A DNA stretch of 33,776 nt, taken from the NCBI RefSeq assembly GCF_012910885.1, contig NZ_WTVM01000032.1:1-33776 (forward strand). The letters are read 5' to 3'. A model generated the notes under the pieces. That model did not search any database. It was not told the origin of the DNA and saw only the letters and a program-made list of their open reading frames with translations. Of this stretch, positions 22,729 to 32,217 are shown in pieces. Made by a program: the position numbers and the translations under genes. This DNA comes from Azoarcus taiwanensis (GTDB lineage: Bacteria; Pseudomonadota; Gammaproteobacteria; Burkholderiales; Rhodocyclaceae). The stretch's first letter is position 1; each line of letters starts with the position of its first letter.

Positions 22729-23460
22729 ATGACACAAACGACACAAATGGATGCGCCCCAGGTTGATGCCGAGGCGTCCGAGCCGGCCAGGTTCTCGAGT
22801 CGCTCGATTCGCAGCTTCGTACTTCGCCAGGGTCGCATGACAGCGGCTCAGCAACGCTATCTCGACGAGTGGGTGCCAAAGATCGGTATCTCCTACCAGC
22901 CTGAGCCGATCGACCTCGGTGAAGTCTTTGGCCGCGAAGCGCCAAGGATTCTCGAGGTTGGTTTCGGCATGGGGGAGAGCACGGCTGCGATCGCCGAGGG
23001 ACGCCCGGACGAGGACTTTCTCGCAATCGAGGTGCATGGCCCCGGGGTGGGGAATCTGTGCAAGCTGATCGCCGAGAAGAGCCTGTGCAACCTGCGCATC
23101 ATGCAGCATGACGCGGTCGAGGTGATGCGCGACATGATTCCCGAGGGCGCACTTGCCGGGGTGCATGTGTTCTTTCCCGACCCCTGGCACAAGAAGCGCC
23201 ATCACAAGCGGCGCATCATCCAGGCGGAATTCGTCAAGCTGGTGGCGTCACGGCTCGCCCCCGGGGGCTACCTGCACTGTGCGACTGACTGGCAGGAGTA
23301 CGCCGAGTGGATGCTCGATATCCTGTCGGCGGAGCCCCTGCTCGAAAACACCGCTGCCGACTACGCTCCGCGCCCGGCCTACCGCCCGCTGACCAAGTTC
23401 GAACAGCGCGGGCTGCGGCTAGGGCACGGCGTCTGGGATCTGGTTTTCCGTCGGCGCTGA
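22729..23460 (+). CDS. trmB: tRNA (guanine-N7)-methyltransferase
   Basis: The 243-aa SAM-dependent enzyme makes m7G46 in tRNA variable loops. The SAM motif is [16 protein letters not shown]. The family signature [17 protein letters not shown] is complete, followed by [12 protein letters not shown] and [20 protein letters not shown] at the C-terminus. The start is ATG 22729, with ATG 22747 as an alternative; neither has a clear ribosome binding site. It follows thiG in the same direction, as in other betaproteobacteria I recall. Confidence 0.95.
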   Translation: MTQTTQMDAPQVDAEASEPARFSSRSIRSFVLRQGRMTAAQQRYLDEWVPKIGISYQPEPIDLGEVFGREAPRILEVGFGMGESTAAIAEGRPDEDFLAIEVHGPGVGNLCKLIAEKSLCNLRIMQHDAVEVMRDMIPEGALAGVHVFFPDPWHKKRHHKRRIIQAEFVKLVASRLAPGGYLHCATDWQEYAEWMLDILSAEPLLENTAADYAPRPAYRPLTKFEQRGLRLGHGVWDLVFRRR

Positions 23461-23503
23461 GCCAGCGCCAGGTACGATCAGGAACTAACAGGAGTCCAAG
23501 CTC

Positions 23504-25354
23504 ATGTTCAAGGCATTGTTCGGATTCATCGGTCGGGTGCTCTACTACACTTGGCGCTGGCTGGATGCACTGCGCCGAGGCTTCCTGACCCTGGTCTTTC
23601 TCCTTGTGATCGGTGTGATCATCGCGCTGGTGTGGCGGCCGGAGGCCGAGTTGCCCGAGGGCTCGGTGCTTGTGCTGCGCCCGGCAGGCGCGCTGGTCGA
23701 ACAGGCGCGGCTCGAGGATCCGCTGGAGCTGCTGCGTCCGGCCGGCTCCCGTGTGTCCCAGACTTCGTTACGCAACCTTCTCGATGCAGTAAATGCCGCG
23801 CGAGACGACAGCCGCATTCGCGCCCTGGTGATCGAAACCGACCAGTTGTCGGCCGGCGGCCTGTCCAAGCTCGCCGAATTGCGCGCGGCGATCGAGGCCT
23901 TCAAGGAGAGCGGCAAACCGGTGATCGCGCGCGGCGAGCGCTTCAGCCAGGGTCAGTATTACCTTGCCAGCGTCGCCGATGAGGTCCATCTGTCGCCCGA
24001 TGGTTTCGTGCTGTTGCGAGGTCTGGCGCGCTATGTCACTTATTTCAAGAACGCGCTCGACACGCTGGGTATCAAGGTGCATGTGTTCCGCGTCGGCGAG
24101 TACAAGTCCTTCAGCGAGCCCTTCACCCGTACCGACATGTCGGAAGAGGATCGCGCCAACTCCCGCGACCTGCTCGACGGGTTGTGGAACGTGTTCCGTG
24201 AGGACATCGCGGCGAGCCGGGGTCTCGAACCGGAAGCGCTCGACCACTACATCATGGACTACGGTGCGGCGCTCTCGGCGGCAGGTGGCGACGCTGCGCA
24301 GGCGGCGGTGGCGGCAGGGCTGGTTGATCGGCTCAGCACTCGCGACGAGTGGCGCACCTTGTTGCGCCAGCGCTATGCCGTCGACGGCGAGGATGAGGCG
24401 GAAGAGGGCGACGACGGCCTGCGGGCGGTCGGCGTGTCACGCTATCTGAGCCATGTCCGAAGCCAGCCCACGCCTGACGCCAAGGTGGCGGTGCTGGTGG
24501 CGCAGGGCTCCATTGTCGATGGCTCCGGCTCCCCCGGATCGGTCGGCGGCGATGCGCTCGCACGCCTCATCCGCGATGTGCGCGAAGACGATTCGATCAA
24601 GGCGCTGGTGATCCGCATCGACAGCCCCGGCGGCAGTGCGTGGGCTTCCGAGTTGATTCGCCGTGAATTGGAAGTCACTCGGGCAGCCGGGAAACCGGTG
24701 GTGGCCTCGATGAGCTCGACGGCGGCTTCCGGCGGGTACTGGATTGCAGCCGGGGCAGACGAGATCTGGGCCCATCCGGTGAGCCTGACCGGATCGATCG
24801 GCATCTTTGCGATGATTCCAAACTTTGCCGAACCCTTCGAGCGACTTGGACTCACCGTCGATGGTGTCGCGACCGGACCGCTTGCGGGCGCCTTCGATCC
24901 CCGGCGACCGGTAGAGCCGATGGCTGCCGAGGCTTTTCAGATCGCCATCGAGCACGGTTATCGGCGATTCATCGACACCGTCGCCCGCGCACGGGACATG
25001 CCGCCACGCGAGGTCGATCTGGCCGCCAGAGGGCAGGTGTGGACCGGTGAGGCCGCCAGCAAGCTGGGATTGGTCGATGGCCTGGGTGGCCTCAACGACG
25101 CGGTGCTTGCAGCGGCTGCGCGCGCCGGGCTGAGCGAGTTCGACGTGGTGTGGCCCGAAGGGCGTCTGTCGCCACGCGACCTGTTGTTGCGCCGCTTCAG
25201 CGAGATCCTCGGGCTGCAGCGTGTCGACACCGCGCCGGCGACCGTGTCGGCACTGGGACAGTTGCTCACCGGCCTGCAGCGCGATGCCGAAGCCCTGCTC
25301 GAGTGGAACGACCCGCAGCATCTTTACACGCACTGTCTTTGCGAGGGGCCGTAG
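23504..25354 (+). CDS. sppA: Signal peptide peptidase SppA, 67K type
   Basis: The 616-aa membrane-anchored serine protease has one N-terminal membrane helix (residues about 27-44) and two tandem S49 domains, as in E. coli SppA. The catalytic lysine is K201 (GEYKSFSEPF) in the first half and the serine is S409 (TAASGGYW) in the second, forming the Ser-Lys dyad. It degrades cleaved signal peptides in the inner membrane, facing the periplasm. AGGAG lies 9 nt before ATG 23504. An acidic insert (DGEDEAEEGDDG, about 294-305) marks the boundary of the halves. It ends the rightward thiS-sppA run. Confidence 0.95.
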   Translation: MFKALFGFIGRVLYYTWRWLDALRRGFLTLVFLLVIGVIIALVWRPEAELPEGSVLVLRPAGALVEQARLEDPLELLRPAGSRVSQTSLRNLLDAVNAARDDSRIRALVIETDQLSAGGLSKLAELRAAIEAFKESGKPVIARGERFSQGQYYLASVADEVHLSPDGFVLLRGLARYVTYFKNALDTLGIKVHVFRVGEYKSFSEPFTRTDMSEEDRANSRDLLDGLWNVFREDIAASRGLEPEALDHYIMDYGAALSAAGGDAAQAAVAAGLVDRLSTRDEWRTLLRQRYAVDGEDEAEEGDDGLRAVGVSRYLSHVRSQPTPDAKVAVLVAQGSIVDGSGSPGSVGGDALARLIRDVREDDSIKALVIRIDSPGGSAWASELIRRELEVTRAAGKPVVASMSSTAASGGYWIAAGADEIWAHPVSLTGSIGIFAMIPNFAEPFERLGLTVDGVATGPLAGAFDPRRPVEPMAAEAFQIAIEHGYRRFIDTVARARDMPPREVDLAARGQVWTGEAASKLGLVDGLGGLNDAVLAAAARAGLSEFDVVWPEGRLSPRDLLLRRFSEILGLQRVDTAPATVSALGQLLTGLQRDAEALLEWNDPQHLYTHCLCEGP

Positions 25355-25491
25355 GGAGACGGATTTGTGGTCGAACGCACCATCCGAAGCCGGTCAATGC
25401 GTCGTACGAGGGCCGGAGCGCAATAGGATGTGCTGAGCGGAACGCGAAACGCACCGTCGGAGCGCAGACCGAAGCGGCAATGTGCGGGTTT

Positions 25492-26760
25492 CTAAGCTGC
25501 TTCGGCTTCCGGCAGGAATAGCGCCAGCAAGTCGTTCAGAAAGCGTTGACCTTGTTCGGTGGGTCGCAAGGTCAGCGGATCGGCGGCGAGCAGGCCCGCG
25601 GCGACCGCCTGATCGATCCGGTCCGCGATGACCGAAAGCGGCAGCCCGGTTCGGGCGGAGAAGAGCGCCGTCGGCACGCCGTCGGTGAGCCGCAGCGCGT
25701 TCATCAAGAACTCGAAGGGCAGCTCCGCTGCGGCCACTTCGCGCCGCTCCTGCACGAAATCCCGCCGCGCAGCCGCCTCGAGGTAACGTGTTGGGTGCTT
25801 GTGGCGCATCTCGCGCACGATGCCCTCGTGGCTGGAGAGCTTGCCGTGGGCGCCGGCGCCGATGCCGAGGTAGTCGCCGAACTGCCAGTAGTTGAGGTTG
25901 TGTCGGCACTGCTGGCCGGGGCGGGCGAAGGCCGAGGTCTCATAGTGCTCGAATCCGGCTGCGGCAAGGCGGTCCTCGATGGCCTCCTGCATGTCGGCCG
26001 ACAGGTCGGAGTCTGGCAGCGGTGGCGGACTGTGTGCAAACGCGGTGTTCGGCTCCAGCGTCAGGTGGTAGGCCGAAACGTGGCTGACGCCGGTCGCGAT
26101 CGCGATGTCGATGTCGCGCATTGCGGCGGCCATGTTCTGCTCGGGCAGGGCGTACATGATGTCGAGATTGACCCGCTCGAAGTTCGTCAGTGCGATATCG
26201 ACCGCGCGTCGGGCCTGGTCGGCATCGTGAATTCGACCGATGCGCGTCAGCGCCGCGTCGTCGAAGCTCTGGATGCCGATCGACAGGCGATTCACCCCTG
26301 CTGCGCGGTAGTCGCGGAATCGCGCGGCTTCGAAGGTGCCGGGGTTGGCTTCCAGCGTGATCTCTGCCATCGGGTCGAGCGGGAGCAGGGTGCGCACCGC
26401 GGTGAGCAGACGGTCGAGCGCAGGCGCCGACATCAGGCTCGGGGTGCCGCCACCGATGAACACTGTATGCACCCGGCGCCCCCACACCTGTGGCAGCGCG
26501 CTTTCGATGTCTGCGACCAAGGCGTCTATGTAGCGCGCCTCCAGTCCGGTGTCCGGCGTGGCGTCGCCGCGCAGGGTATGCGAGTTGAAATCGCAGTAGG
26601 GGCACTTGCGCACGCACCAGGGGTAGTGAATATAGAGCGCGAGCGGCGGCGAGGCGGTGAGCTGTATCCGTTGTCCGGTGCCTGCCGGCTCGAGGCGAAC
26701 CGCGTGCGCCGGCGTGATGGGAATGGTCTTGCGTGTCACGGGTGAGGATGCCAGGTTCAA
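25492..26760 (-). CDS. hemW: Radical SAM heme chaperone HemW
   Basis: The 422-aa radical SAM protein has the cluster motif CVRKCPYC with C49, C53 and C56 and no extra fourth cysteine. This separates HemW from the oxygen-independent coproporphyrinogen oxidase HemN. Family blocks include FIGGGTPSLM, TLEANPGTFE, NRLSIGIQSF, LDIMYALPEQ and GAGAHGKL. HemW binds heme and delivers it to respiratory proteins. The start is uncertain: TTG 26760 overlaps the rdgB stop (TTGA), and GTG 26739 is also possible. It is the last gene of the leftward cluster and is convergent with sppA across about 140 bp without an obvious terminator. Confidence 0.92.
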   Translation of the reverse strand: MNLASSPVTRKTIPITPAHAVRLEPAGTGQRIQLTASPPLALYIHYPWCVRKCPYCDFNSHTLRGDATPDTGLEARYIDALVADIESALPQVWGRRVHTVFIGGGTPSLMSAPALDRLLTAVRTLLPLDPMAEITLEANPGTFEAARFRDYRAAGVNRLSIGIQSFDDAALTRIGRIHDADQARRAVDIALTNFERVNLDIMYALPEQNMAAAMRDIDIAIATGVSHVSAYHLTLEPNTAFAHSPPPLPDSDLSADMQEAIEDRLAAAGFEHYETSAFARPGQQCRHNLNYWQFGDYLGIGAGAHGKLSSHEGIVREMRHKHPTRYLEAAARRDFVQERREVAAAELPFEFLMNALRLTDGVPTALFSARTGLPLSVIADRIDQAVAAGLLAADPLTLRPTEQGQRFLNDLLALFLPEAEAA

Positions 26761-27353
26761 CCCATGTGTCGGCTCAGGCGGTCGAGCAGATGACGCATTG
26801 CCGCGCCGCGGTGGCTGAGCGTGTTCTTGAGGGGCGGGTCGAGTTCGGCCGCGGTCTGTTCGAGTTCGGGCACATAGAACAGCGGGTCATACCCGAAGCC
26901 GCCTTCGCCACGTGGTGCCTCGAGGATCGTGCCGTGCCATTCCCCGTCGGCGATCATCGGCTGTGGGTCGGCGGCGTGGCGGACGATGACCACCACCGAA
27001 TAGAAATAGGCGCGGCGGTCTTCGACATTGGCCAGCCGTTCGACCAGCAGCGCGTTGTTGCGCGCGTCGGACTTGGGTTCGCCCGCGTAGCGCGCGGAAT
27101 GCACGCCAGGGGCGCCGCCGAGAGCACTGACGCACAGGCCGGAGTCGTCGGCGATGGCCGGCAGCCCGGTGTGCTCGGCGGCATGACGCGCCTTGGCGAG
27201 TGCATTCTCGACGAAGGTGGCGTGAGGTTCCTCCGCTTCGCCGACGCCGAGATCGGACTGCGGCACGACCGTGATGCCGAGTGGTGCGAGCAAGGCGGCG
27301 AGTTCGGCGGCCTTCTTGCCATTATTGCTGGCGAGCACTAGCGTTTGAAACAT
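26757..27353 (-). CDS. rdgB: RdgB/HAM1 non-canonical purine NTP pyrophosphatase
   Basis: The 198-aa enzyme hydrolyses dITP, ITP and XTP to the monophosphate, keeping deaminated purines out of DNA and RNA. Motifs: LASNNGKKAAEL at the N-terminus, ADDSGLCVSALGGAPGVHSARYAG (about residues 67-90), GGFGYDPLFYVP (about 148-159) and SHRGAAM near the end. ATG 27353 lies 1 nt after the rph stop, with GGGA upstream. Its stop overlaps the proposed TTG start of hemW. The order rph-rdgB-hemW is conserved in many proteobacteria. Confidence 0.95.
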   Translation of the reverse strand: MFQTLVLASNNGKKAAELAALLAPLGITVVPQSDLGVGEAEEPHATFVENALAKARHAAEHTGLPAIADDSGLCVSALGGAPGVHSARYAGEPKSDARNNALLVERLANVEDRRAYFYSVVVIVRHAADPQPMIADGEWHGTILEAPRGEGGFGYDPLFYVPELEQTAAELDPPLKNTLSHRGAAMRHLLDRLSRHMG

Positions 27354-27354
27354 G

Positions 27355-28071
27355 TCAGATCCCGAGGGTTTGCTTCTGCATTTCGACCAATTGCGCGATC
27401 CCGCGTTCGGCCAGTTCGAGCAGGGCATTGAGTTCGACACGAGAGAAAGGATGGCCTTCGGCGGTGCCCTGCACCTCGATGAAGCCGCCCTTGCCTGTCA
27501 TGACGACATTCATGTCGGTATCGCAGGCCGAATCTTCCGGGTAGTCGAGATCGAGCACCGGTACGCCGTCGACGACCCCGACCGATACCGCGGCCACCAT
27601 GTCGCGCATGGGGTTGGCGGCGAGTGTGCCGTTGGCGACCAGAAGGTTCAGTGCGTCATGCACCGCGACACAGGCACCGGTGATGGATGCGGTGCGGGTG
27701 CCCCCGTCGGCCTGCAGCACGTCACAGTCGATGATGATCTGACGTTCGCCCAGTGCAGTCATGTCCACCACCGAGCGCAGACTGCGGCCGATTAGGCGCT
27801 GGATTTCCTGGGTGCGACCACTTTGCTTGCCGCGTGCGGCCTCGCGGGCGCTGCGCGTGTGGGTGGAGCGTGGCAGCATGCCGTACTCGGCGGTGAGCCA
27901 GCCCTGTCCCTTGCCGCGCAGGAAGGGCGGCACCGACTCTTCGACGCTGGCGGTGCACAGCACCCGGGTGTCGCCGAACTCGATGAGCACCGACCCTTCG
28001 GCGTGTCGGGTGAAGTCGCGCGTGATGCGCACCGGGCGCAGTTGGTCGGCCTGGCGTTGGCTTGATCTCAT
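27355..28071 (-). CDS. rph: Ribonuclease PH
   Basis: The 238-aa phosphorolytic 3'-5' exoribonuclease trims tRNA 3' ends. Motifs: [31 protein letters not shown], then [31 protein letters not shown], the phosphate and metal region [19 protein letters not shown], and [23 protein letters not shown] 28071 is supported by AGGAAG 3 nt upstream and by the [16 protein letters not shown] start; the frame extends further without family support. It starts 7 bp after the PP2C stop in the same operon. Confidence 0.96.
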   Translation of the reverse strand: MRSSQRQADQLRPVRITRDFTRHAEGSVLIEFGDTRVLCTASVEESVPPFLRGKGQGWLTAEYGMLPRSTHTRSAREAARGKQSGRTQEIQRLIGRSLRSVVDMTALGERQIIIDCDVLQADGGTRTASITGACVAVHDALNLLVANGTLAANPMRDMVAAVSVGVVDGVPVLDLDYPEDSACDTDMNVVMTGKGGFIEVQGTAEGHPFSRVELNALLELAERGIAQLVEMQKQTLGI

Positions 28072-28078
28072 TGGCTTC

Positions 28079-28993
28079 CTATTTGCTGTATTTGCTGATG
28101 GCCGCGTTGATCTCGGCGATTGCCCGTTCGATCTCGTCGTCGGTGAGATCGAACTCCTTGGTAGCGCCTCTTCCGCGGTCGAAGGTGTCAAGACGGGTGG
28201 TGAAGTCGTTCAACGCGAGAGTCCGGGTTGATACCGAGTCGGCCTGCTCGGGCTGCTCGTCGTCATGCCAGCACATCGTGATCAACGAGAGATTGTCGCA
28301 GGTCTTGCCGCCTAGTATTTCAGCCTCGTCGAGCAGGCGCGGGGCGCTTGCCATGACGTTGGAGCCCGCCATGCGGATGACGCCAATGTCTCCAACCGGC
28401 CCCCACAAGCCGTCGGTGCACAGCGCGATGACGTCACCATCGCGGAGGGCGAAGCGGCGCGAAAAATCGATCTGCGGTGCGTGGCTGCCACCCAGGCAGC
28501 TGTAGATCCGGTTGCGCCCGGGGTGGCGGGCGGCCTCTTCGGCGTCGATCAGCCCTTGGTCGAGCATGAGCTGCACGCGCGAGTGATCGCGGGTTTGTGC
28601 GACGACGTGACCACGCCGCACGATATACAGGCGCGAGTCGCCGGCATGTGCCCAGTAGGCGTCACCGTCCTGCACGATGCACGCGACGATGGTCGTTCTC
28701 GGGGCCTCGGGCAGGTCCTTGTCGAAGGCGTAGTCGAGGATGGCGCTGTGTGCCCTGTTCAGCGTCTGCGACAGGAATATCACCGGGTCGGCAATCGTCG
28801 GCGTGGCTTCGCTTTGAAAGGTCTGCACGATGAACTGCACCGCAATCTGGGCCGCCACTTCGCCGTGCAGGTGGCCGCCCATGCCATCGGCGATGACCAT
28901 GAGCAACGCGTCTCGCGAATAGCAGTAGGCGTTGCGGTCCTGATTGGACTTGCGTTTGCCGATGCGGCTTTCCTGGTAGATCGTGAACTTCAC
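28079..28993 (-). CDS. PP2C-family Ser/Thr protein phosphatase
   Basis: The 304-aa phosphatase has the PPM metal-binding motifs: NQDR (D19), [12 protein letters not shown] (D36), HAGDSRLY (about residues 116-123), CTDGLWG and a final DNLSLI. An added C-terminal acidic tail (about 250-304, [19 protein letters not shown]) is helical. It should dephosphorylate Ser/Thr targets in the cytoplasm with Mn or Mg. It lies 9 bp after the kinase gene and 7 bp before rph, so kinase and phosphatase are a likely matched pair. Target unknown. Confidence 0.9.
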   Translation of the reverse strand: MKFTIYQESRIGKRKSNQDRNAYCYSRDALLMVIADGMGGHLHGEVAAQIAVQFIVQTFQSEATPTIADPVIFLSQTLNRAHSAILDYAFDKDLPEAPRTTIVACIVQDGDAYWAHAGDSRLYIVRRGHVVAQTRDHSRVQLMLDQGLIDAEEAARHPGRNRIYSCLGGSHAPQIDFSRRFALRDGDVIALCTDGLWGPVGDIGVIRMAGSNVMASAPRLLDEAEILGGKTCDNLSLITMCWHDDEQPEQADSVSTRTLALNDFTTRLDTFDRGRGATKEFDLTDDEIERAIAEINAAISKYSK

Positions 28994-29002
28994 TGGCTAT
29001 CC

Positions 29003-29950
29003 TCAGGCGCGCCCGATGAAGGATTTGAGACGGGTGCCGATGTCGGTGAACCATGTGGCCGGCATGGCTTCACCAGGTTGCTTGCGCATCAGGGCCTTCT
29101 GCAATGAATACACGCTCTGCGGTCGGGCGAGCGGGTCGAGCGCGAGACACCAGTCTATGGTTTCGAGTAATTGTTCTGAATAGCGCCCGGAGTGCGTGCG
29201 GCTCAGCGACGTCAGAGTGTCGTTCTTGCTACGTTCGTCCGCGCGCGGCGGTGCGGTGCCGACCACGCAGGCGTAGAGGCTCGCGCCCACACTGTAGATG
29301 TCACTCCAGGGGCCGAGGGATTCACGGTCGCCATACTGCTCAGGGGAGGCGAAACCGGGTGTATACATCGGTTTGAGAAAGGCCTGACCAGTCAGCAGCG
29401 TCTGCCGAGCCGCACCGAAATCCAGCAGCACCGGCGTGCCGTCGGTTCTCAGGTAGATGTTTGACGGCTTGATGTCCAGATGCAGCAGCTTGTGGGAATG
29501 GACTTCGCGCAATCCGTTGAGCATGCGCGTGAACACCGCGCGGATGAATCGCTCCCGCACCTCGCCCTTGTGCTTCTGGATGTACTGATGCAGCGTTCGA
29601 CCGTGCTCGAACTGCATCACCATATACACCGTGCCGTTGGCGCGAAAGAAGTTGAGCACCCGTACCACGTTGGGGTGCATCAGTTTGGCGAGTGAGCGCC
29701 CTTCTTCGAAGAAGCACTTCATGCCGTAGCGGAAGGCCGGCATGTTCTCGGCCGATATCTGCGGCGCGATGTCGCCCTCGCTGCGCAGAGCCAGCGAGTT
29801 GGGCAGGTATTCCTTGATCGCCACCGGGGTGTCGTCTTCGTCGTAGGCGAGATAGACAATGGAGAAACCTCCCAGCGAGAGCTGCCGCTCGATACGGTAT
29901 TGTTCGAGCTGGAATCCTGTCGGCAGGGGGCTATTAGCTTGAGGTGGCAT
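29003..29950 (-). CDS. Hanks-type Ser/Thr protein kinase
   Basis: The 315-aa cytoplasmic kinase has no transmembrane segment. It has a Gly-rich loop (QLSLGGFSIVY, residues about 24-33), Lys in VAIKEYLP (K46), catalytic loop HLDIKPSN (D159, K161, N164), DFG at 177-179 and the activation segment ending SPEQY. All catalytic residues are present. ATG 29950 is preferred over TTG 29956; no clear ribosome binding site is seen. It heads the leftward kinase-PP2C-rph-rdgB-hemW run and diverges from yicC. The substrates cannot be told from sequence. Confidence 0.9.
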   Translation of the reverse strand: MPPQANSPLPTGFQLEQYRIERQLSLGGFSIVYLAYDEDDTPVAIKEYLPNSLALRSEGDIAPQISAENMPAFRYGMKCFFEEGRSLAKLMHPNVVRVLNFFRANGTVYMVMQFEHGRTLHQYIQKHKGEVRERFIRAVFTRMLNGLREVHSHKLLHLDIKPSNIYLRTDGTPVLLDFGAARQTLLTGQAFLKPMYTPGFASPEQYGDRESLGPWSDIYSVGASLYACVVGTAPPRADERSKNDTLTSLSRTHSGRYSEQLLETIDWCLALDPLARPQSVYSLQKALMRKQPGEAMPATWFTDIGTRLKSFIGRA

Positions 29951-30117
29951 CTGCAAGAAGGCTACTATTGTCGCTTTACCAGTGTCCGGCGCGAACTTGG
30001 CCGTTCATTCTCCGCCATGGCTAATAGTCCTGGGGCTGGACACGATCCCCATCGAATATTTCAGATACGGGAAACGCAGTTTAACGGATAACTGCAATAT
30101 CCCGGAGGGCTTGCTCC
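29951..30117. promoter_or_regulatory. Divergent promoter region, kinase gene / yicC
   Basis: This 167-bp gap must hold promoters for both the leftward kinase cluster and yicC. GGAGGG at about 30103-30108 is the yicC ribosome binding site. An AT-richer patch at about 30050-30085 is the likely promoter area, but I cannot place boxes with confidence. Confidence 0.4.
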
Positions 30118-30984
30118 ATGGTTCACAGCATGACAGGTTTTGCGGTGCAGTCGCGTGACGTGGCTGGCACGCAGATCAGTTTCGAACTGCGCAGCGTCAA
30201 CTCGCGTTTTCTCGATCTGTTCTTTCGCGTCGGCGAAGACTTGCGGACCACCGAGCCGGTGATTCGAGAACTGATTACCGCCCGCCTGAAGCGTGGCAAG
30301 GTCGAATGCCGCCTCAACCTCCAGCAGCGTAGCGGTGCGGAACGTTCGCTCGCGGTCAACGCCGAGTTGCTTGACCAGCTCGCGGGCGCCCAGCAGTCGG
30401 TGCGCGAACGATTTCCGGAGGCGGGTGGCCTCTCGGTCGGTGAGATCCTGCGCTGGCCTGGGGTGCTCGCGGAAGATGCGGTCGACAGCGACGCGTTGCA
30501 GGCTGCGGTCGCCGAGCTTGCGCGCGCGGCGCTAGACGAACTCGTCGCCAGCCGGGCACGCGAAGGCGAGAAGCTGGCAGTGATGATTCGCGAGCGCCTG
30601 GTGCGCATGCGAGAACTGGTCGCGCTGGTCGAGCCGCGAGTGCCGCAGATTGTCGCCGAGCATCAGGAGCGTCTCGCCGCCCGCCTGCGCGATGCGGCCG
30701 CCTCGCTCGACGAGGATCGCATCCGCCAAGAGGTCGCGATGTTCGCCCAGCGGGTGGATGTGGCCGAGGAGCTCAACCGCCTGGTCGCGCACATCGAAGA
30801 GGTGGACCGGGTGCTCGCCAAAGGGGGTACGGCCGGCAAGCGGCTCGACTTCCTGATGCAGGAACTCAACCGCGAGGCCAACACCCTGGCGTCGAAGTCT
30901 GCGGCCAGCGATGTGTCGGGCGCAGCGATGGAGATGAAGGTGCTCATCGAGCAGATGCGCGAGCAGGTGCAGAACATCGAGTGA
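30118..30984 (+). CDS. yicC: YicC/YloC-family endoribonuclease
   Basis: The 288-aa protein has the family start MVHSMTGFA with SFELRSVNSRFLDLFFR and LRTTEPVIRELI, an internal helical region (about 120-230) and the C-terminal block GKRLDFLMQELNREANTLASKSAASDVSGAAMEMKVLIEQMREQVQNIE, which is strongly conserved. YicC proteins are metal-dependent endoribonucleases involved in stationary-phase RNA control. GGAGGG lies about 9 nt upstream of ATG 30118; ATG 30130 is an alternative. It ends only 2 bp from the convergent AraC-type gene, leaving no space for a separate terminator. Confidence 0.94.
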   Translation: MVHSMTGFAVQSRDVAGTQISFELRSVNSRFLDLFFRVGEDLRTTEPVIRELITARLKRGKVECRLNLQQRSGAERSLAVNAELLDQLAGAQQSVRERFPEAGGLSVGEILRWPGVLAEDAVDSDALQAAVAELARAALDELVASRAREGEKLAVMIRERLVRMRELVALVEPRVPQIVAEHQERLAARLRDAAASLDEDRIRQEVAMFAQRVDVAEELNRLVAHIEEVDRVLAKGGTAGKRLDFLMQELNREANTLASKSAASDVSGAAMEMKVLIEQMREQVQNIE

Positions 30985-30986
30985 GC

Positions 30987-32051
30987 CTAGCGCGAGCGAT
31001 AACGGCTTGGCGCCTGCCCGGTCCACTTGCGGAAGGCGCGGAAGAAGGCCGAGGTGTCGGTAAAGCCGAGATCATGGGCGAGCTGGCTTACCGGCACGTT
31101 TTCGCGCTCCAGACGGGCGAGCGCGATGTCGCGGCGCAACGCGTCCTTGATTGCGCGAAAACTCGAACCCTCCTGCACCAGACGTCGGTGCAGAGTGCGT
31201 GGCGACAAATGCATGTCGGCGGCGATGTCGTCGATGCCGGGCGAAGCCGGCAGTGCCGCGGCCAATGCGTCGCGAACCTGGCGAACGGTTTCGCGGTCGC
31301 GCCGGTAAAGCATGGTCAGGGTTTCCGGCCCGTTTTGCAGGAAGGATTCGAGCGCCGCGTCGTCCCTCCGGATCGGCAGATCGAGCAGGTTGGCATGGAA
31401 GCTCGCCTCGAGTGCGCTGGCGTCAAAGCTCGAATTGGCGGTATAGATGAGCGCGTAGTCGTCGGCATGGGTGGGGCGTGGGAACGGGAAGGCGACCGAG
31501 CTCAGCGAGAGGCTGCGCGCCACCAGCCAGCATGCGAGGCCGTGCACCAGCCGTAACAGCCATTCGAATGCGAACACGCGGCGGGCATCGTCCCGTGAGT
31601 GGCCGACGCGGCTTTGTTCGACGATGCGCAATAGCGCCCAACTGTGGGTGCGCTCGACTTCCAGCCTCAGATCAGGGAGTACGACCGCAAGATAGCGCGC
31701 GCAACGCTCCAGCGCGATGCCGAGCGACGGACTGCCGATCATGCCGCGACACAGGAATTCGAAGGTCCCGGGTCGCAGCGAGGTGTTCAACAGCCCAAAA
31801 GCCTCGTCGCCCAGGTGCTCGGTCACCGACTTGTACAGCGTCGCGTAACTGCGCAGCGCCACCCGTGCTCCGGGATTGTCGATTGCCGCTGGAGGAATGC
31901 CGGCCCCGCGCAGCAGATCGTCGACATTCTCGCCGCGAGAGCGCATCCCGGAGAGCATGCCGGTGACGAAGCCGATCGACACCGTTGCGCCGCTGTTACG
32001 GGTGGCGGAATCCGCAGTGGTCACTGTTTGTGCTGCGATGTCGCCTGACAT
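30987..32051 (-). CDS. AraC-family transcriptional regulator
   Basis: The 354-aa protein has an N-terminal Arabinose_bd-type (PF12625-like) domain (about residues 25-225) and a C-terminal double HTH (about 265-350): IDDIAADMHLSPRTLHRRLVQEGSSFRAIKDALRRDIALARL, then VSQLAHDLGFTDTSAFFRAFRKWTGQAPSRYR. The layout matches OruR/ArgR-type regulators of catabolic genes. It is divergent from icmF across 166 bp and is the best candidate regulator of it. The inducer is unknown. Confidence 0.92.
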   Translation of the reverse strand: MSGDIAAQTVTTADSATRNSGATVSIGFVTGMLSGMRSRGENVDDLLRGAGIPPAAIDNPGARVALRSYATLYKSVTEHLGDEAFGLLNTSLRPGTFEFLCRGMIGSPSLGIALERCARYLAVVLPDLRLEVERTHSWALLRIVEQSRVGHSRDDARRVFAFEWLLRLVHGLACWLVARSLSLSSVAFPFPRPTHADDYALIYTANSSFDASALEASFHANLLDLPIRRDDAALESFLQNGPETLTMLYRRDRETVRQVRDALAAALPASPGIDDIAADMHLSPRTLHRRLVQEGSSFRAIKDALRRDIALARLERENVPVSQLAHDLGFTDTSAFFRAFRKWTGQAPSRYRSR

Positions 32052-32217
32052 ACGGGCTGAATGAAGTTGGCAGAATTTGCATGATATCAGTCAGGCATGG
32101 TCATGGCGCAGGCGGCGGCGGGCGTCTAGACTTGAACGCTGAGACAAGATGCAGCACGCGTCGAACGATGCGTGCCTGCCCGAACCGCAAACCTTGCTGA
32201 CAGGACAAGAAGCCGCC
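32052..32217. promoter_or_regulatory. araC-type / icmF divergent control region
   Basis: GCATGAT (32079-32085) and GCATGGT (32095-32101) are near-direct repeats 16 bp apart, a spacing AraC-type dimers could use. CACGCGTCGAACGATGCGTG (32155-32174) is a near-perfect 20-bp palindrome, with only its sixth and fifteenth bases mismatched, in the presumed icmF leader. A TTGAAC near 32132 could be part of an icmF promoter. All assignments are by eye. Confidence 0.4.

Noticed and set aside
25355..25491. Terminator between convergent sppA and hemW
   Set aside because: I looked for a GC stem with a T-run on either strand and found none convincing.
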